NCBI GenBank assembly: GCA_002359895.1
Contig: DEOB01000004.1
Coordinates: 115,990-179,989, forward strand
Length of the DNA: 64,000 nt
DNA from: Stenotrophomonas sp. UBA2629
Lineage (GTDB): Bacteria > Pseudomonadota > Gammaproteobacteria > Xanthomonadales > Xanthomonadaceae
Direction of reading: 5' to 3'
Shown here: piece by piece, positions 35,732-43,663 of the stretch
Position numbering within the stretch: position 1 is the stretch's first letter
Layout of the letters: every line of letters begins with the position of its first letter
The notes under the pieces: model-generated
What the model was told of the DNA's origin: nothing
Database searches by the model: none
What the model saw: only the letters and a program-made list of their open reading frames with translations
Made by a program: the position numbers and the translations under genes

Positions 35732-36595
35732 TCAGTCCTGCTTTTCTTCTGCCGCTGCGGCCTGCTTGAGCTGCTTGTAGTAGCTCCAGCTGGTGACGTT
35801 GGGCTGCACCCAGGTTTCCGGTGCGTGGGCGTATTCGGGGTAGCGGCTGTGCACCAGCTCCTGCACATCGGCCGGCAGTTCGCTGACCGATGCACGCTTG
35901 TTGCCCTGCGCGATGTACAGCAGGTTGCCCGGGCGCATGCCCAGCTTCATCCACGGCAACCAAGGGCCGACGCGGGTCCAGCCGTAAGTGACCGGAACGC
36001 TTTTAAGTGCGGGGTTTTCCAGATCCGCACGCGGTGCGAAGAACATGAAATGTTCCGAGCCCATGTACGTTGGCCCGGAGGACTCCGCCGGGAACGCATC
36101 GGGCTGCAGCGGGTTGGGATAGGCCAGCGGAATGTTGAGCGTCAACATCACCTGGTCACCGGCTTCCACCCACGGCAGGTGCAGTGGGCGGCCCGGTGCG
36201 TTGAGCACGGTGTTGACCGGGTCGTTGGCCACCTGCACTACTTCATTGCGCTCGCCCGACAACGGGTTGTCCCAGCTGTCGATGATCCTGCCGGTCTTGA
36301 GATCGCGATAGAACGTGAGCTCGCGTGTGACCAGGCGCCACACGCCATCGGCCTGCTTTTCAGCACGACAGATGTTGTAGCCCTCAAATCCCATCAGCGG
36401 TGCCGCCTTCTTGCCGGGCTCCTGCGCGAACAGCGTGCCGGCCCACCACAGCAGCTCTTCCTGCGTGGGGTCCAGCGAGCAGCGCAGTTTGACCATTGCT
36501 TCAACGCTGCCCTGTTCGGACTGCAGATCCAGCGCTTTTGCCTGTGGCAAAAGTGCCATTGCGGCAACCAGCAAAACCAATGACATTCGAATCAC
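35732..36595 (-). CDS. DUF1838 family secreted protein
   Basis: About 287 residues from a GTG with AAGGGGG 6 nt upstream; an ATG three codons on (36586) is the alternative. The N-terminal signal MSLVLLVAAMALLPQAKA precedes a DUF1838-like region: LRCSLDPTQEELLWWAGTLF, GFEGYNICRAEK, TRELTFYRDLKTGRIIDSWDN and SEHFMFFAP. DUF1838 proteins have no known function and often sit in catabolic or hydroxylase-linked clusters. First gene of the right operon, divergent from the methyltransferase. Confidence 0.85.
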   Translation of the reverse strand: MIRMSLVLLVAAMALLPQAKALDLQSEQGSVEAMVKLRCSLDPTQEELLWWAGTLFAQEPGKKAAPLMGFEGYNICRAEKQADGVWRLVTRELTFYRDLKTGRIIDSWDNPLSGERNEVVQVANDPVNTVLNAPGRPLHLPWVEAGDQVMLTLNIPLAYPNPLQPDAFPAESSGPTYMGSEHFMFFAPRADLENPALKSVPVTYGWTRVGPWLPWMKLGMRPGNLLYIAQGNKRASVSELPADVQELVHSRYPEYAHAPETWVQPNVTSWSYYKQLKQAAAAEEKQD

Positions 36596-36683
36596 GCGCA
36601 ACCCCCTTGTGAAGTGGAGCCTGGACACCCGCTGCGTCCTGCCCCGGACCCGGGCCGACAGGACTGTCGGCAAGGCCAAGATG

Positions 36684-36716
36684 ACATATAGCTATATCAT
36701 TAGGACATGATTGTCC
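36684..36716. promoter_or_regulatory. AT-rich palindrome plus GGACA-N4-TGTCC inverted repeat
   Basis: ATATAGCTATAT (36686-36697) is a perfect 12-bp palindrome inside GACATATAGCTATATCAT. GGACA and TGTCC (36703-36716) with a 4-bp spacer follow at once. The ACATAT half recurs at 18864 and 36994. Confidence 0.6.
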
Positions 36717-36863
36717 AATCATTTGTAAGACCTTTGTCGTACAAGCCGCGGCGCAGCTGGAAGCCCTGAAAAGCCCCGGCCCGGGATCACTGACAGAACT
36801 GCGCAGGATGTTGCTTTGCAACAGAAATCCATTCCTGCAGGCGTGAAAACAGGACTGGAATTT

Positions 36864-36873
36864 TGTCCGGACA
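36864..36873. promoter_or_regulatory. TGTCCGGACA palindrome
   Basis: Same perfect 10-bp palindrome as at 18857 and 10802. A related GTCCGGAC lies at 36960-36967. Confidence 0.45.
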
Positions 36874-36975
36874 TTTGCGAAATTCGGATGCCTGCGATGC
36901 ACCCGGAACCCGCAACCGGATGAACACCGGCGGTCATCACAGAAAGCAGCAAAGGTCTGGTCCGGACGCTTGACC

Positions 36976-37007
36976 ATGTCCGGATTTGCATGACATATAG
37001 ATATAAC
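36976..37007. promoter_or_regulatory. TGTCCGGA half-site plus GACATATAGATATAAC element upstream of the methyltransferase
   Basis: ATGTCCGGAT is followed by TGACATATAGATATAAC, the third occurrence of the GACATAT-ATA pattern, ending 34 bp before the methyltransferase ATG. The same order (TGTCCGGA, then ACATAT) is seen at 18857. Confidence 0.55.
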
Positions 37008-37041
37008 TTTAGAACCTAACCTCTCTGTCCCAGGAGTCGCC

Positions 37042-38229
37042 ATGAGCCAGCAAGCCCTGCCGCCGAGTTGGCAGCACGTCGGTCGCCACGCGGTCTTTCC
37101 CGAAAGCACACACGACGACACCGCACGCTTCGACTTCCTGGCCAACCTCAACGGCTACCTCGCCACCCAGCTCAGCCCCAAGGTCAAGCTGGCTTACGAG
37201 CAACGGGTAAAGCCGACGTTCGAGAAAGAAAAAGGCCGCGCTCCGGAGACACGCCACGAGGTGCGCAAGGCGATGGCCGGCGATGCCGTTTACCAGACAT
37301 GGAGCGCACTGCGTCGCAGCAGCATGGAAATGCGCCAGCAGGCCGGCCGTGGCCTGGTGCTCAAGCAGGTGGATGCGCTGATCGAGAAGACGCGCTCACT
37401 CAACGCCACTGACGCCGGCCTGCGGCTGGACGCCACGCTGAAGGTGCCGCGTTATTCCAGCGCGGTGGACATCCACTGCATGCCCGGCGGTTATCACACC
37501 GAGCTGCTGGCCGATGATGTTTCCGCCGCCGCCAATTACGACTGCGGCATCTTCGCCACAACCGGCGGCATGCTGGGCCGCTACAACGATGGCGGTGGTC
37601 AGGCACTGGCGCAGTGGTTGAAGGAACAGCACCCGGAGTTCACGCCGCGTCGCATTCTGGATATCGGCTGCACCGTCGGCCACAACATCGTGCCGGTGGC
37701 ACAGGCATTCCCCGATGCGGAGGTGATCGCCATCGACGTGGCCGCACCGATGCTGCGTTATGCGCATGCACGTGCGCGCGCACTGGGCGTGAACAACATC
37801 GTGTTCCGCCAGGCCAATGGTGAAGCGCTGGATTATCCGGACGGCCACTTCGACCTGATCACCACGGCCATGTTCTGGCATGAAAGCTCGTCCAAGGCGA
37901 TGCCGCGCAAGCTGCGCGAGATCAACCGCCTGCTTGCCCCGGGTGGGCTCACCGCACATCTGGAACAGCCGCAGTATCACGGCATGGACCCATACGAGCA
38001 GTTCATCCGCGACTGGGATGCGTACAACAACAACGAGCCGTTCTGGAGCGTGATGCACGAGTACGACCTGCAGCAGATGATGGCTGCGGCCGGCTTTGAT
38101 GCGCAGCGTTACTTCGAAACAAAAGTGCGTGGCGTGGTGGACCGGGACATCTTTCCGGTGGCCAGCGAAAGCGGCGAAGACCACGGCCGCGCCGCGTTGT
38201 GGACCATGTTTGGAGCCTGGAAAGCATGA
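37042..38229 (+). CDS. SAM-dependent class I methyltransferase
   Basis: 395 residues. An N-terminal ~190-residue region is not recognised. The C-terminal SAM domain has ILDIGCTVGHNIVPVAQAF (motif I), EVIAIDVAAPML, ANGEALDYPDGHFDLITT and LLAPGGLTAHLEQPQYHG. AGGAG lies 7 nt before the ATG. Its stop overlaps the next gene's start as ATGA. It may methylate, or catalyse another SAM-fold reaction on, the pathway substrate. Confidence 0.85.
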   Translation: MSQQALPPSWQHVGRHAVFPESTHDDTARFDFLANLNGYLATQLSPKVKLAYEQRVKPTFEKEKGRAPETRHEVRKAMAGDAVYQTWSALRRSSMEMRQQAGRGLVLKQVDALIEKTRSLNATDAGLRLDATLKVPRYSSAVDIHCMPGGYHTELLADDVSAAANYDCGIFATTGGMLGRYNDGGGQALAQWLKEQHPEFTPRRILDIGCTVGHNIVPVAQAFPDAEVIAIDVAAPMLRYAHARARALGVNNIVFRQANGEALDYPDGHFDLITTAMFWHESSSKAMPRKLREINRLLAPGGLTAHLEQPQYHGMDPYEQFIRDWDAYNNNEPFWSVMHEYDLQQMMAAAGFDAQRYFETKVRGVVDRDIFPVASESGEDHGRAALWTMFGAWKA

Positions 38230-38588
38230 GCAGCATCGACCCCATTGCCTTGGCCGGCAGCCGCGCGCGCGGCAAGCGGCCGTATTTCTTCAAAGACCCG
38301 GACGTGGAGCGCGTGCTCTCCATCGCCATGGCCATCGCGATGGAGAATGCGGTCACCCACCAGCGCCTGGATGCGCTTGAGCGGCTGATCGAGCAGAAGG
38401 GGCTGCTCAGTCGTGAAGAGCTGGCTCAGTTCCGCCCCGACCGTGAAGCCGAGGCCGAGCGGACGCTGTGGATGAAGGAATACATCGCGCGGGTGCTGCG
38501 CATCGTGCAGCAGGAAACCGAAGCGTTGGAAAGCGGTGCTATGGACGTGCCGATGGAAGAAGTCATGGACGAACTTCGAGACCAGTAA
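38226..38588 (+). CDS. Small protein coupled to the methyltransferase, function unknown
   Basis: 120 residues starting MSSIDPIALAGSRARGKRPY at the ATGA overlap with the methyltransferase gene. Largely helical and charged (RPDREAEAERTLWMKEYIARVL, EEVMDELRDQ), with no signal or membrane segment. I do not recognise the family. Translational coupling suggests a subunit or partner of the methyltransferase. Confidence 0.75.
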   Translation: MSSIDPIALAGSRARGKRPYFFKDPDVERVLSIAMAIAMENAVTHQRLDALERLIEQKGLLSREELAQFRPDREAEAERTLWMKEYIARVLRIVQQETEALESGAMDVPMEEVMDELRDQ

Positions 38589-38631
38589 GGCGCAAGGCGC
38601 CACCCATCACCGTTCATATCAAGGAAAAGCA

Positions 38632-39138
38632 ATGACCGACCTGAGCAAACACATGCCCGCCCTCGCACGCCACGAAGGCATCTGGGACGGCACGTACCGT
38701 TACTACGATCCGCAGGGCAACAAGATCGACGAACACAAATCGCGCCTGGTCTGCCGCATCACCGGCGACGACAAGGTGCCTTATCACCAGACCAATCATT
38801 ACAACTGGGAAGACGGCCGTACCGAAGTACGCGACTTCCCGACGTCGTACCTGTTTGGCCGCATCATCTTCGACAACGAGTTGATCTACGGCTGGTGTAC
38901 TGAGATTCCGGAAGACGACCATCACCGCACCCTGATGCTGTATTGGCAGCGCAAGGGTGAGGATGGCCTGGAGTTGTACGAAATGATCCAGCTCTCCGAC
39001 GACGGCCAGCTGCGCAACCGCATCTGGCATTGGTACAAGCAGGGCGTGTTGGTGCAGCGCACGCAGATCGACGAAAAATTCGTCAGTCGCGACTGGCAGA
39101 AGATCACCGGGCCGAGCTTTTCCGGCGACGCAATCTGA
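38632..39138 (+). CDS. DUF3598-like (calycin-type) protein
   Basis: 168 residues from MTDLSKHMPALARHEGIWDG. The opening LARHEGIWDGTYRYYDPQGN and the later beta-rich repeats (LYWQRKGEDGLELYEMIQLS, RIWHWYKQGVLVQRTQIDE) fit a lipocalin/calycin barrel of the DUF3598 type. No signal peptide. It may bind or isomerise a hydrophobic intermediate. It is 43 bp after the small coupled gene, on the same strand as the nitrilase-like gene. Confidence 0.7.
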   Translation: MTDLSKHMPALARHEGIWDGTYRYYDPQGNKIDEHKSRLVCRITGDDKVPYHQTNHYNWEDGRTEVRDFPTSYLFGRIIFDNELIYGWCTEIPEDDHHRTLMLYWQRKGEDGLELYEMIQLSDDGQLRNRIWHWYKQGVLVQRTQIDEKFVSRDWQKITGPSFSGDAI

Positions 39139-39368
39139 TCAGCTCCGCTGCAATCCATTGGGTTGCACGGTACGCAACGCAGATTCGGGGCGCCACAGCG
39201 CCCCGAGTCTGTTTCAGCACGCAGCACTGCCATTCGCTCCATGGAAACAGTCGCGCGGCGATGGCCGGCTGACACACAGAACAGAGCCCCTGCTGCCGCG
39301 CATGGCAGAGGCTATCGACCTCCCCCGTTGTGGCCGCTGCCACACTCCTTCCCATCACGAGGCAACAC

Positions 39369-40511
39369 ATGAGCAGTTCCCGCAGACACTTTCTGAGCAG
39401 CGCCGCCGGCCTGGCTGCGCTCGGCGCGGTCGGCCCCGCCCTGCTCGGTACCTCGGCACCGGCGCAGGCCGCAATGGGCAAAGGCCCCGACGCGTTGAAC
39501 GAGCGCACCGACGGCACCTATGCCACGGTCGAACTGGCCAAACCCGCATGGACGCTTGGGCTGGTGCAGTCGCGCGTGCACAGCTTTGATACACGCGAAT
39601 GGAAAGCCGGCACCAAGCGCAACCTGGCGCACATGCTGGAGCTCATCGACAAAGCGCATTACCACGCAAAACCCGACCTGCTGCAGTTCCACGAGTTTCC
39701 GCTGACCGGCTGGCGCAAGTGGACGCGCGATGAAATCCTCAAATTCGCCATCACCATTCCCGGTGCGGAAACCGAAGCCATCGCACAGAAGGCACGCCAG
39801 TACGGCACCTGGATTGTGTTCGGTGCCTACGCCACCGACCCGGATTGGCCGGGCCACGTGTTGTCGATCACCACGATCATGAACGACAAGGGTGAGATCG
39901 TGGACAAGCACTGGAAGGCGCGCAATCTGAAGGGCGCATTCCCGGACTTCGAGCTGTTCACCACCACCACGTATGACGTGCTCGACCGCTACGTGGAGAT
40001 GTATGGCCGCGACGCGGTGGTGCCGGTGACACGCACACCGCTGGGCAACATCTGCACCAGTTCCACCCAGCGCGAACCGGAGCTGTTCCGCGCGATGGCA
40101 TTCAAAGGCGCGGAGGTGTTTCTGCGTACCGCCTCAGGCGGTTTCTCGGAGATGGATGTGGCCGCCTGCGCCATGTACAACGGCGTGTACTCCTCGATCG
40201 TCAACAACTCGATCTCACCGGACAACGGCCCCTACTTTGACGACCCCGGCTCAGGCGGCACCGCCCTGTACGATCCGACCGGCAAAGCAGTTGCCGAAGC
40301 GCAGAGCAAAGAAGAAACCCTGGTGCTCGGCCGCGTGCCGATAGCCGAACTACGCGCCCGCAAGCGCCAGCCGGTGGTGCACATGGATCTGTTCGGCGAC
40401 ATCTACGACACCTACCAGAACGCCTATCCGCCAAACCTGTGGTCGGAATACCTGCCGACATCACTGGAAGATGCCGCACGCTACATCCGCGGCAAGTCGC
40501 GCTGGAAGTAA
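39369..40511 (+). CDS. Nitrilase-superfamily C-N hydrolase with Tat signal
   Basis: 380 residues from the ATG giving MSSSRRHFLSSAAGLAALGA, a twin-arginine signal with cleavage near AQA-AM. The Glu-Lys-Cys triad can be placed as Glu109 (LQFHEFPLTG), Lys183 (DKHWKARNLKG) and Cys229 (LGNICTSSTQREPELFRAMA). Around the Cys the motif differs from common amidase or nitrilase branches. Export is uncommon for this superfamily. Last gene of the rightward unit; it probably hydrolyses an amide or nitrile of the imported substrate in the periplasm. Confidence 0.85.
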   Translation: MSSSRRHFLSSAAGLAALGAVGPALLGTSAPAQAAMGKGPDALNERTDGTYATVELAKPAWTLGLVQSRVHSFDTREWKAGTKRNLAHMLELIDKAHYHAKPDLLQFHEFPLTGWRKWTRDEILKFAITIPGAETEAIAQKARQYGTWIVFGAYATDPDWPGHVLSITTIMNDKGEIVDKHWKARNLKGAFPDFELFTTTTYDVLDRYVEMYGRDAVVPVTRTPLGNICTSSTQREPELFRAMAFKGAEVFLRTASGGFSEMDVAACAMYNGVYSSIVNNSISPDNGPYFDDPGSGGTALYDPTGKAVAEAQSKEETLVLGRVPIAELRARKRQPVVHMDLFGDIYDTYQNAYPPNLWSEYLPTSLEDAARYIRGKSRWK

Positions 40512-40646
40512 CTGGATTTAGGCAAGAAGGAATGTGTATGGAACTGCAGGGCCGTTGTTCTGCAGCTCCAAGCAAGCGAAAAGCCAATCCATGAAGCCCC
40601 CTCTTTGCTCTGCTGCTCTGCTGCTTTGCTGCTTTGCTGCTCTGCT

Positions 40647-40686
40647 CCCCTCTCCCGTCTACGGGAGAGGGGCCGGGGGTGAGGGC
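40647..40686 (-). repeat. Dispersed palindromic repeat, family 1
   Basis: CCCCTCTCCCG and CGGGAGAGGGG around TCTA, then CGGGGGTGAGGGC. This is the inverse orientation of the copy at 7705. Confidence 0.8.
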
Positions 40687-40768
40687 GCTTTGAGCAGATA
40701 AATCAAAAGCTCCCCCCATCCGCCCTCCGGGCACCTTCCCCCGCAAGCGGGAGAAGGAAACAGCCCCT

Positions 40769-40820
40769 GCATTTGCAACCCCCATGCATTTTTCAACCCT
40801 CATGCATTTGCAGCCCTCAT
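40769..40820 (+). repeat. Three tandem 17-18 bp units (GCATTTGCAACCCCCAT type)
   Basis: GCATTTGCAACCCCCAT, GCATTTTTCAACCCTCAT and GCATTTGCAGCCCTCAT follow one another without spacer, with a fourth partial GCATAAAG. Function not apparent. Confidence 0.65.
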
Positions 40821-40885
40821 GCATAAAGCTTCTCGCCCGCAAGCAGAACAGCGGCTGGATTGAGGAAAGGTTATTTCGCCACACC

Positions 40886-40909
40886 TCGAACGCCCTTGCG
40901 CCAGCGCAA
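40886..40909 (-). repeat. Dispersed repeat, family 2, inverted copy
   Basis: The reverse complement of the 24-bp core at 7653-7676, again flanked by CCGG on the same side. Confidence 0.7.
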
Positions 40910-40969
40910 AAACCGGGGCACGAAGTGGGGCTCAGTGAGAGGGCAAGTTCCTGATCCGAACCTCAGCTC

Positions 40970-41701
40970 TCACGCCCGTCCGTCATCGCTCTCACTTCCC
41001 CGGCCTGCGCCGTAACCCAGGCCCGCCCCCATACCCATGCCGGCGCCCATCCCACCCGCGCCACCTCCACCTCCGCCGCCTTTACCAGCGCGTTCACCGT
41101 CCTTGCCCGCACCGCCCTTGCTGCCGCTACCGGCGGGACGTGAAGGGCCCTGATGCGGTATCGCCACAGTCGCCGGAATGGTGTCCAGGTCGAGCACGGT
41201 GCGGATGAAGTCGCGCAGCGACACCACCAGCTCAGCGGTATGGATGGGCCGGCCTTCCACCATGTCGGTGGCCGCACGCGCCGCCAGCCGCACCTGTTCC
41301 TCGGTGCCCAGCAGGATCACATCCGACAACGCAGCCTCCACCGCATCGCGGATGCGCCGGGCACGGTCGCCGGCATCGCCTGCCTCCACCGTCGGCAGCA
41401 GCACCGCCCCTTCGGCCGTGCTGACAGCCTGGCCCTGCGCCAGCTCAGCCGCGCGACGGCGCACATCGCGCCGATGGCTGGGGTCCACACTCAAGTCGCC
41501 GGTGAACGAGCCCCCCAGCGTTTTGTAGGCGGCAATCAGGGTCTTCAGCCGCTCGTTGATCTGTCGGTTGGCCGCTTCACGCTTCTGTTGCACCGCCTGC
41601 ATCACCAACAGGCGGATGCCGACACCGATCAAAGTAATGATCGCCAAGCCGACCAGGGTCGACAGCAGGCCTTGCCAGGAGCTGAAATCCAGACCGCGCA
41701 T
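40970..41701 (-). CDS. Membrane-anchored protein with glycine-rich tail, function unknown
   Basis: 243 residues from MRGLDFSSWQGLLSTLVGLA. One N-terminal membrane helix (about 10-32) is followed by a helical cytoplasmic region (QAVQQKREAANRQINERLKT, RRAAELAQGQAVSTAEGAVL, SLRDFIRTVLDLDTIPATV). The last ~45 residues are a low-complexity Gly/Met/Ala tail. I do not recognise the family. Divergent from the permease gene. Confidence 0.7.
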   Translation of the reverse strand: MRGLDFSSWQGLLSTLVGLAIITLIGVGIRLLVMQAVQQKREAANRQINERLKTLIAAYKTLGGSFTGDLSVDPSHRRDVRRRAAELAQGQAVSTAEGAVLLPTVEAGDAGDRARRIRDAVEAALSDVILLGTEEQVRLAARAATDMVEGRPIHTAELVVSLRDFIRTVLDLDTIPATVAIPHQGPSRPAGSGSKGGAGKDGERAGKGGGGGGGAGGMGAGMGMGAGLGYGAGRGSESDDGRA

Positions 41702-41843
41702 CGGAGCACCGCTTGCTGCAGGCGCACATCGGCACCGGGGCATTCATCGTAACGGCAGCGGCTGTTTTCCACGCAGATCAGCCGGGACGATGGCCGGCGG
41801 ACGCGGTATCGTGTCGGCCTCCAAATACTTTCCAAAGATATCA

Positions 41844-43220
41844 ATGCCCGCCAATCCGTCCGCCCCGGCCACCGCGCCGTCGCAGAATCTGGAACGTGCG
41901 CTCAAGCCACGCCAGCTGATCATGATGGGATTGGGCAGCGCCATTGGCGCCGGCCTGTTCCTTGGTTCCGGCGTCGGCATCCAGCACGCTGGGCCGGCGG
42001 TGCTGATCTCCTATCTGGTCGCCGGCACCCTGGTCATCATCATGATGCACGCCATGGGCGAGATGGCCGCCGCACGGCCTACCAGCGGCGCGTTCTCGGT
42101 GTACGCCGCCGACGCACTGGGCCCGACCGCCGGCGCCACTGTGGGCTGGCTGTGGTGGGCGCAGCTGGTGGTGGTGATCGCCGCCGAGTCGGTGGGCGCG
42201 GCTGGCCTGCTCAGTACCCTCTGGCCACAACTGTCGGTGCCGCTGACCTCACTGGTGTTCATGGTCGCGTTCACCCTGATCAACCTGCTGGGTGTGCGCA
42301 ATTACGGTGAGTTCGAGTTCTGGTTCGCCATCCTCAAGGTCGGCGCCATCATTGCCTTCATCCTGATCGGCGCCGCCCTGCTGCTGGGGCTGCTGCCCGG
42401 CGTGGCCTCGCCGGGGCTGTCCAACATCACCGGCCACGGTGGTTTCATGCCCAATGGCTGGGCCGGCATCGGCGCGGCCCTGCTGGTGGTGATCTTCGCC
42501 TTTGGTGGCACCGAGATCGTGGCGGTGGCCGCTGCCGAAACCCAGGACCCGGAGCGCAGCCTGACCCGCGCCATCCGTACCGTGGCCTGGCGCATCCTGG
42601 TGTTCTACGTCGGCTCCATCGGCGTGATCATCGCGGTGGTGCCGTGGACCAGCAAAACCCTGGATTCACCGTTCGCTGCCGTGCTCAGCGTTGCCAACAT
42701 CCCGGGCGCGGCCACGGCCATCACCCTGATCGCGGTGATCGCGCTGTTGTCGGCCCTCAATGCCAACCTCTACGGCGCCTCGCGGATGATGTACTCGCTG
42801 GCCTCCCGCAGCGAGGCACCACGCTGGCTGGCCCGCACCAACGCCCGCCAGGTGCCGGTGCTGGCGGTCCTGGCCAGCGTGTTGTTCGGCTTCGGGGCAA
42901 CCGTGCTGGAGCTGCTGTACCCCAATAAGGTGCTGCCAGTGCTGCTCAACGTGGTCGGCTCGACCTGCCTGCTGGTATGGACCATCACCCTGGTGTCGCA
43001 GCTGATCCTGCGCGCCCGTGCCGAGCGGGCTGGCACCGTATTGCCGTTCAAGATGGCGGGCTATCCCTACCTGACAGTACTGGCATTGGTGATTCTGGCA
43101 GTGATTTTCGTGCTTTTGATGGCCACCCCGGCAACCCGCCTGCAGTTCCTGTCGATGGCCGCGCTGACCGCTTTCATCGCCCTGTGCAGCGGCGTGGCCC
43201 GGCTCAGTCGCAACGGCTGA
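41844..43220 (+). CDS. Amino acid permease (APC superfamily, GABA/aromatic permease type)
   Basis: 458 residues from MPANPSAPATAPSQNLERAL, with about 12 membrane helices. The first-helix motif MMGLGSAIGAGLFLGSGVGI and the FAFGGTEIVAVAAAETQDPE loop are hallmarks of the proton-coupled AAT family (GabP, ProY, AroP). It imports an amino acid into the cytoplasm; specificity cannot be read. A hairpin terminator follows 25 bp past the stop. Confidence 0.93.
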   Translation: MPANPSAPATAPSQNLERALKPRQLIMMGLGSAIGAGLFLGSGVGIQHAGPAVLISYLVAGTLVIIMMHAMGEMAAARPTSGAFSVYAADALGPTAGATVGWLWWAQLVVVIAAESVGAAGLLSTLWPQLSVPLTSLVFMVAFTLINLLGVRNYGEFEFWFAILKVGAIIAFILIGAALLLGLLPGVASPGLSNITGHGGFMPNGWAGIGAALLVVIFAFGGTEIVAVAAAETQDPERSLTRAIRTVAWRILVFYVGSIGVIIAVVPWTSKTLDSPFAAVLSVANIPGAATAITLIAVIALLSALNANLYGASRMMYSLASRSEAPRWLARTNARQVPVLAVLASVLFGFGATVLELLYPNKVLPVLLNVVGSTCLLVWTITLVSQLILRARAERAGTVLPFKMAGYPYLTVLALVILAVIFVLLMATPATRLQFLSMAALTAFIALCSGVARLSRNG

Positions 43221-43244
43221 TCGTGCCGAAACAGGCTGTTGACG

Positions 43245-43272
43245 AGCCCGCCTACATGGCGGGCTTGTTTTA
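43245..43272 (+). terminator. Intrinsic terminator of the permease gene
   Basis: AGCCCGCC and GGCGGGCT pair around TACAT, followed by TGTTTTA. Confidence 0.85.
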
Positions 43273-43663
43273 CGCGCCGACTGGCGGCAGGCTGCGCGCA
43301 TCCGAGGCTTGCCATGCACCTCCAGCCGCCCATCGAACCGGTTCCCACATTGCCAATGCTGCCGTCTCTGCCCCCCCCTTTCACCAGGGCGGGCCGACGC
43401 TAGCAGACACGCGGCGCCGGTGCAGAGGCGGCGATCAAGGGGGAAATGAGGCCTTCCGTTCACGCAACACGCGGCAAGATTCCGCCGGCGGCAGACAGCA
43501 CGCCAATCTTGAAAAAAAGCGCCGTTGGCTACACAGGCTCCATGTACATCAAGTACTTGCCTTACAACACGCTGCACCACTGGAAGCAACAACGGCATTG
43601 ACGCCACAAACGCAAACAATTCCACTTCCTTCAACTCTTCTCCCACATCAAATTCGCTACGCC
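43273..43663. other. 391-bp stretch without a supported gene
   Basis: A 19-codon ATG frame (43541-43600, MYIKYLPYNTLHHWKQQRH) is the only curiosity. The last ~70 bp are AT-richer and probably hold the promoter of the 87-residue gene. Confidence 0.6.

Larger units (their letters stand above)
36596..37041. other. 446-bp divergent control region of the right operon
   Basis: No gene is supported. The region is less GC-rich than the genes and holds several inverted repeats (listed separately). It feeds the DUF1838-to-oxidase operon leftward and the methyltransferase-to-nitrilase genes rightward. Confidence 0.7.
40512..40969. other. 458-bp non-coding stretch rich in repeats
   Basis: Between the convergent nitrilase-like gene and the Gly-rich membrane protein gene. 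It has a CTGCTBTG-type microsatellite (about 40600-40645), a family-1 palindrome (40647), a variant palindrome CCTTCCCCCGC/GGGAGAAGG (40734-40757), three 17-18 bp repeats (40769) and a family-2 repeat (40886). No gene is supported. Confidence 0.75.

Noticed and set aside
32804..36583. 1259-codon open frame on the plus strand, antisense to the TonB receptor and neighbours
   Set aside because: High-GC shadow frame: Arg/His/Gly/Val-rich translation, no domain, no RBS, and it spans several well-supported genes on the other strand.
43541..43600. 19-codon frame MYIKYLPYNTLHHWKQQRH
   Set aside because: No RBS or conserved context. It is too short to support as a gene, although its composition differs from that of the flanks.
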